From positions 78,705,983-78,769,982 of the forward strand of contig OX457071.1 in assembly GCA_949752795.1 (NCBI GenBank): a stretch of DNA of 64,000 nt, written 5' to 3'. This document shows positions 60,280-64,000 of this stretch, piece by piece; within the stretch, counting starts at the first letter, position 1; each line of letters begins with the position of its first letter. Made by a program: the position numbers and the translations under genes. Source of the DNA: Hyperoodon ampullatus (Eukaryota > Chordata > Mammalia > Artiodactyla > Ziphiidae). Under the pieces are notes generated by a model. The model saw nothing but the letters and a program-made list of their open reading frames with translations. It searched no databases and was not told the DNA's origin.

Positions 60280-63200
60280 GGAGGCTAAGGTGTGGGGCTG
60301 CCGGTGGGTTTCCCTTCCGGGCTAGGGTTAGGGTTAGGGAACGGCAAGGCTGAGGGCACAGGTGAGGGTGCGGACACGTGCTAGGGTCGGGGCACGTGCA
60401 GACGCGCGGGTCAGTGTCCGCGTACGGATTAGGATGAGGGTACGGCGGAGGCTAAGGTGTGGGGCTGCCGGTGGGTTTCCGTTCCGGGCTAGGGTTAGGG
60501 TTAGGGAACGGCAAGGCTGAGGGCACAGGTGAGGGTGCGGACACGTGCTAGGGTCGGGGCACGTGCGGACGCGCGGGTCAGTGTCCGCGTACGGATTAGG
60601 ATGAGGGTACGGCGGAGGCTAAGGTGTGGGGCTGCCGGTGGGGTTCCGTTCCGGGCTAGGGTTAGGGTTAGGGAACGGCAAGGCTGAGGGCACAGGTGAG
60701 GGTGCGGACACGTGCTAGGGTCGGGGCACGTGCGGACGTGCGGGTCAGTGTCCGCGTACGGATTAGGATGAGGGTACGGCGGAGGCTAAGGTGTGGGGCT
60801 GCCGGTGGGTTTCCCTTCCGGGCTAGGGTTAGGGTTAGGGAACGGCAAGGCTGAGGGCACAGGTGAGGGTGCGGACACGTGCTAGGGTCGGGGCACGTGC
60901 GGACGCGCGTGTCAGTGTCCGCATACGGATTAGGATGAGGGTACGGCGGAGGCTAAGGTGTGGGGCTGCCGGTGGGTTTCCGTTTTGGGCTAGGGTTAGG
61001 GTTAGGGAACGGCAAGGCTGAAGGCACAGGTGAGGGTGCGGACACGTGCTAGGGTCGGGGCACGTGCGGACGCGCGGGTCAGTGTCCGCGTACGGATTAG
61101 GATGAGGGTACGGCGGAGGCTAAGGTGTGGGGCTGCCGGTGGGTTTCCGTTCCGGGCTAGGGTTAGGGTTAGGGAACGGCAAGGCTGAGGGCACAGGTGA
61201 GGGTGCGGACACGTGCTAGGGTCGGGGCACGTGCGGACGCGCGGGTCAGTGTCCGCGTACGGATTAGGATGAGGGTACGGCGGAGGCTAAGGTATGGGGC
61301 TGCCGGTGGGTTTCCGTTCCTGGCTAGGGTTAGGGTTAGGGAACGGCAAGGCTGAGGGCACAGGTGAGGGTCCGGACACGTGCTAGGGTCGGGGCACGTG
61401 CGGACGCGCGGGTCAGTGTCCGCGTACGGATTAGGATGAGGGTTCGGCGGAGGCTAAGGTGTGGGGCTGCCGGTGGGTTTTACTTCCGGGCTAGGGTTAG
61501 GGTTAGGGAACGGCAAGGCTGAGGGCACAGGTGACGGTGCGGACACGTGCTAGGGTCGGGGCACGTGAGGACGCGCGGGTCAGTGTCCGCGTACGGATTA
61601 GGATGAGGGTACGGCGGAGTCTAAGGTGTAGGGCTGCCGGTGGGTTTCCCTTCCGGGCTAGGGTTAGGGTTAGGGAACGGCAAGGCTGAGGGCACAGGTG
61701 AGGGTGCGGACACGTGCTAGGGTCGGGGCACGTGAGGACGCGCGGGTCAGTGTCCGCGTACGGATTAGGATGAGGGTACGGCGGAGGCTAAGGTGTGGGG
61801 CTGCCGGTGGGTTTCCGTTCCTGGCTAGGGTTAGGGTTAGGGAACGGCAAGGCTGAGGGCACAGGTGAGGGTGCGGACACGTGCTATGGTCGGGGCACGT
61901 GCGGACGCGCGGGTCAGTGTCCGCGTACGGATTAGGATGAGGGTTCGGCGGAGGCTAAGGTGTGGGGCTGCCGGTGGGTTTCCGTTCCGGGCTAGGGTTA
62001 GGGATAGGGAACGGCAAGGCTGAGGGCACAGGTGAGGGTGCGGACACGTGCTAGGGTCGGGGCACGTGAGGACGCGCGGGTCAGTGTCCGCGTACGGATT
62101 AGGATGAGGGTACGGCGGAGGCTAAGGTGTGGGTCTGCCGGTGGGTTTCCGTTCCGGGCTAGGGTTAGGGTTAGGGAACGGCAAGGCTGAGGGCACAGGT
62201 GAGGGTGCGGACACGTGCTAGGGTCGGGGCACGTGCGGACGCGCGGGTCAGTGTCCGCGTACAGATTAGGATGAGGGTACGGCGGAGGCTAAGGTGTGGG
62301 TCTGCTGGTGGGTTTCCGTTCCGGGCTAGGGTTAGGGTTAGGGAACGGCAAGGCTGAGGGCACAGGTGAGGGTGCGGACACGTGCTAGGGTCGGGGCACG
62401 TGCGGACGCGCGGGTCAGTGTCCGCGTACGGATTAGGATGAGGGTTCGGCGGAGGCTAAGGTGTGGGGCTGCCGGTGGGTTTCCGTTCCGGGTTAGGGTT
62501 AGGGATAGGGAACGGCAAGGCTGAGGGCACAGGTGAGGGTGCGGACACGTGCTAGGGTCGGGGCACGTGAGGACGCGCGGGTCAGTGTCCGCGTACGGAT
62601 TAGGATGAGGGTACGGCGGAGGCTAAGGTGTGGGGCTGCCCGTGGGTTTCCGTTCCGGGCTAGGGTTAGGGTTAGGGAACGGCAAGGCTGAGGGCACAGG
62701 TGAGGATGCGGACACGTGCTAGGGTCGGGGCACGTGCGGACGCGCGGGTCAGTGTCCGCGTACGGATTAGGATGAGGGTACGGCGGAGGCTAAGGTGTGG
62801 GGCTGCCGGTGGGGTTCCGTTCCGGGCTAGGGTTAGGGTTAGGGAACGGCAAGGCTGAGGGCACAGGTGAGGGTGCGGACACGTGCTAGGGTCGGGGCAC
62901 GTGCGGACGCGGCGGTCAGTGTCCGCGTACGGGTTAGGATGAGGGTTCGGCGGAGGCTAAGGTGTGGGGCTGCCGGTGGGTTTCCCTTCCGGGCTAGGGT
63001 TAGGGTTAGGGAACGGCAAGGCTGAGGGCACAGGTGAGCGTGCGGACACGTGCTAGGGTCGGGGCACGTGCGGACGCGCGGGTCAGTGTCCGCGTACGGA
63101 TTAGGATGAGGTTACGGCGGTGGCTAAGGTGTGGGGCTGCCGGTGGGTTTCCGTTCCGGGCTAGGGTTAGGGTTAGGGAACGGCAAGGCTGAGGGCACAG

Positions 63201-64000
63201 GTGAGGGTGCGGACACGTGCTAGGGTCGGGGCACGTGCGGACGCGCGGGTCAGTGTCCGCGTACGGATTAGGATGAGGGTACGGCGGAGGCTAAGGTATG
63301 GGGCTGCCGGTGTGGTTCCGTTCCGGGCTAGGGTTAGGGTTAGGGAACGGCAAGGCTGAGGGCACAGGTGAGGGTGCGGACACGTGCTAGGGTCGGGGCA
63401 CGTGCGGACGCGCGGGTCAGTGTCCGCGTACGGATTAGGATGAGGGTACGGCGGAGGCTAAGCTGTGGGGCTGCCGGTGGGTTTCCCTTCCGGGCTAGGG
63501 TTAGGGTTAGGGAACGGCAAGGCTGAGGGCACAGGTGAGGGTGCGGACACGTGCTAGGGTCGGGGCACGTGCGGACGCGCGTGTCAGTGTCCGCATACGG
63601 ATTAGGATGAGGGTACGGCGGAGGCTAAGGTGTGGGGCTGCCGGTGGGTTTCCGTTTTGGGCTAGGGTTAGGGTTAGGGAACGGCAAGGCTGAAGGCCCA
63701 GGTGAGGGTGCGGACACGTGCTAGGGTCGGGGCACGTGCGGATGCGCGGGTCAGTGTCCGCGTACGGATTAGGATGAGGGTACGGCGGAGGCTAAGGTGT
63801 GGGGCTGCCGGTGGGTTTCCGTTCCGGGCTAGGGTTAGGGTTAGGGAACAGCAAGGCTGAGGGCACAGGTGAGGGTGCGGACACGTGCTAGGGTCGGGGC
63901 ACGTGCGGACGCGCGGGTCAGTGTCCGCGTACGGACTAGGATGAGGGTACGGCGGAGGCTAAGGTATGGGGCTGCCGGTGGGTTTCCGTTCCGGGCTAGG
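60280..64000 (+). repeat. 22 monomers plus a 47-base partial, right part of the array
   Basis: Only satellite. Runs match earlier places: CTGAAGGC (61019), GGTATGGGG (61292), GGTCCGGAC (61370), GGTGACGGTG (61529) and GAGTCTAAGGTGTAGGG (61617) as in 9.2-9.9 kb, and TACAGATTAG (62260) with GGGTCTGCTGG as at 40.7 kb. GGTATGGGG appears again near 63297 and 63965, so the 9.5-kb type is present three times. Private changes are GCATACGG (60922 and 63594), GGTTTTACTTCC (61479), GCTATGGTC (61885), GACGCGGCGGTC (62907), GGCGGTGGC (63116) and GGTGTGGTTCC (63310). The array continues past 64000. Confidence 0.9.

Larger units (their letters stand above)
1..64000 (+). repeat. 167-bp GC-rich satellite array with telomere-like core
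   Basis: The sequence is a continuous head-to-tail array in one orientation. Unit starts (GGAGGCTAAG) fall at 1, 168, 335, 502 and so on through to 63954. That gives 383 complete monomers and a 47-base remainder. Most monomers differ from the consensus at only a few positions, and lengths are almost invariant: 375 units of 167 bp and eight of 166 bp account exactly for 63,953 bases. No unique sequence, poly-A tract, target-site duplication or transposon end interrupts it. The array continues past both window edges, so its full size and flanks are unknown. By hand count the consensus is 66% G+C, with 79 G against 32 C on this strand. The repeated TTAGGG points to a eukaryote with vertebrate/fungal-type telomeres. 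I do not recognise this satellite by name. Confidence 0.98.

Noticed and set aside
1..64000. True terminal telomere
   Set aside because: The longest telomere run is CTAGGG plus two TTAGGG per 167 bp. No long pure (TTAGGG)n tract occurs in the window, so this is at most telomere-associated satellite.
1..64000. CRISPR array
   Set aside because: Repeats are contiguous 167-bp units without short direct repeats alternating with unique spacers, and no cas genes are present.
1..64000. Centromeric alpha-type satellite with CENP-B box
   Set aside because: The monomer length is near 171 bp, but base content is GC-rich rather than AT-rich and I see no CENP-B box core (TTCG...CGGG) in the consensus. 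A centromeric role in some species is not excluded, only unsupported.
1..64000. Integrated herpesvirus-type telomeric repeats
   Set aside because: Some herpesviruses carry TTAGGG arrays at genome ends, but here the hexamers sit inside a 167-bp satellite over 64 kb with no viral gene or terminal signal.
1..64000. Ribosomal DNA intergenic spacer repeats
   Set aside because: No 18S, 5.8S, 28S or 5S segment or promoter is visible in 64 kb of array, and the repeat is not interrupted at rDNA-unit spacing.
1..64000. Transposon-derived array or inserted element
   Set aside because: All 63,953 bases to the last unit start are accounted for by 167- or 166-bp monomers; no terminal inverted repeats, poly-A tail, coding remnant or target-site duplication was seen.

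Overview
The whole 64-kb window is one uninterrupted head-to-tail satellite DNA array. I find no supportable protein-coding gene, RNA gene, transposon, CRISPR array or unique-sequence island. The repeat unit is 167 bp (consensus example at 7014-7180; about 66% G+C by hand count: 79 G, 32 C, 30 T, 26 A). Taking the unit to start at GGAGGCTAAG, the window holds 383 complete monomers plus 47 bases of a 384th. The total phase drift is -8 bases, and eight recognisable 166-bp monomers account for all of it (six with a CATGTTGA variant, two with a one-base loss in TTTCCCTCCG). No net insertion of foreign DNA is therefore needed anywhere.

Each monomer carries CTAGGG-TTAGGG-TTAGGG, always on the + strand. 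It is usually preceded by another GGG, giving a four-tract G-quadruplex motif like that of the vertebrate-type telomere. About 35 bp further on lie two CACGTG palindromes 18 bp apart, overlapping two nested inverted repeats that share one arm. The host is a eukaryote. TTAGGG is the telomere repeat of vertebrates, many other animals, many fungi and some protists, so the species cannot be named from this window. A subtelomeric or telomere-associated satellite is the simplest reading, but it is inference because neither array edge is visible.

Layout by higher-order structure. 1-4843: mixed monomers that are the counterparts of several later blocks. 4844-11188 and 11189-17533: two tandem copies of a 6345-bp, 38-monomer unit, with one base difference noticed. 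15196-19203 and 19204-23211: a 4008-bp, 24-monomer tandem duplication whose first copy overlaps the end of the previous block. 23004-30892: a repeat of 3300-11188 (offset 19704) that includes a third 38-monomer copy. 30893-33397: short segments matching 17.5-18.4 kb and 2.5-3.4 kb. 33398-41913: a rearranged derivative of the same material. 41914-44250: a 7-monomer tandem duplication. 42415-46215 is repeated at 52099-55899, and 34901-39249 is repeated at 47758-52106; the two second copies abut at 52,099-52,107. 55900-58609: a mosaic. 58610-60279: a 5-monomer tandem duplication. 60280-64000: material related to 8.5-11 kb and 39-41 kb.

The open reading frames that can be drawn here (for example the Arg/Leu/Thr-rich minus-strand frames of 64-125 codons) are by-products of stop-poor, G-rich repeats. 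The 167-bp period rotates the reading frame at each monomer, and the same peptides recur wherever the same monomer variants recur. The biological interest lies in the telomere-like, quadruplex-forming, chromatosome-length satellite and in its clear record of recent block duplications.
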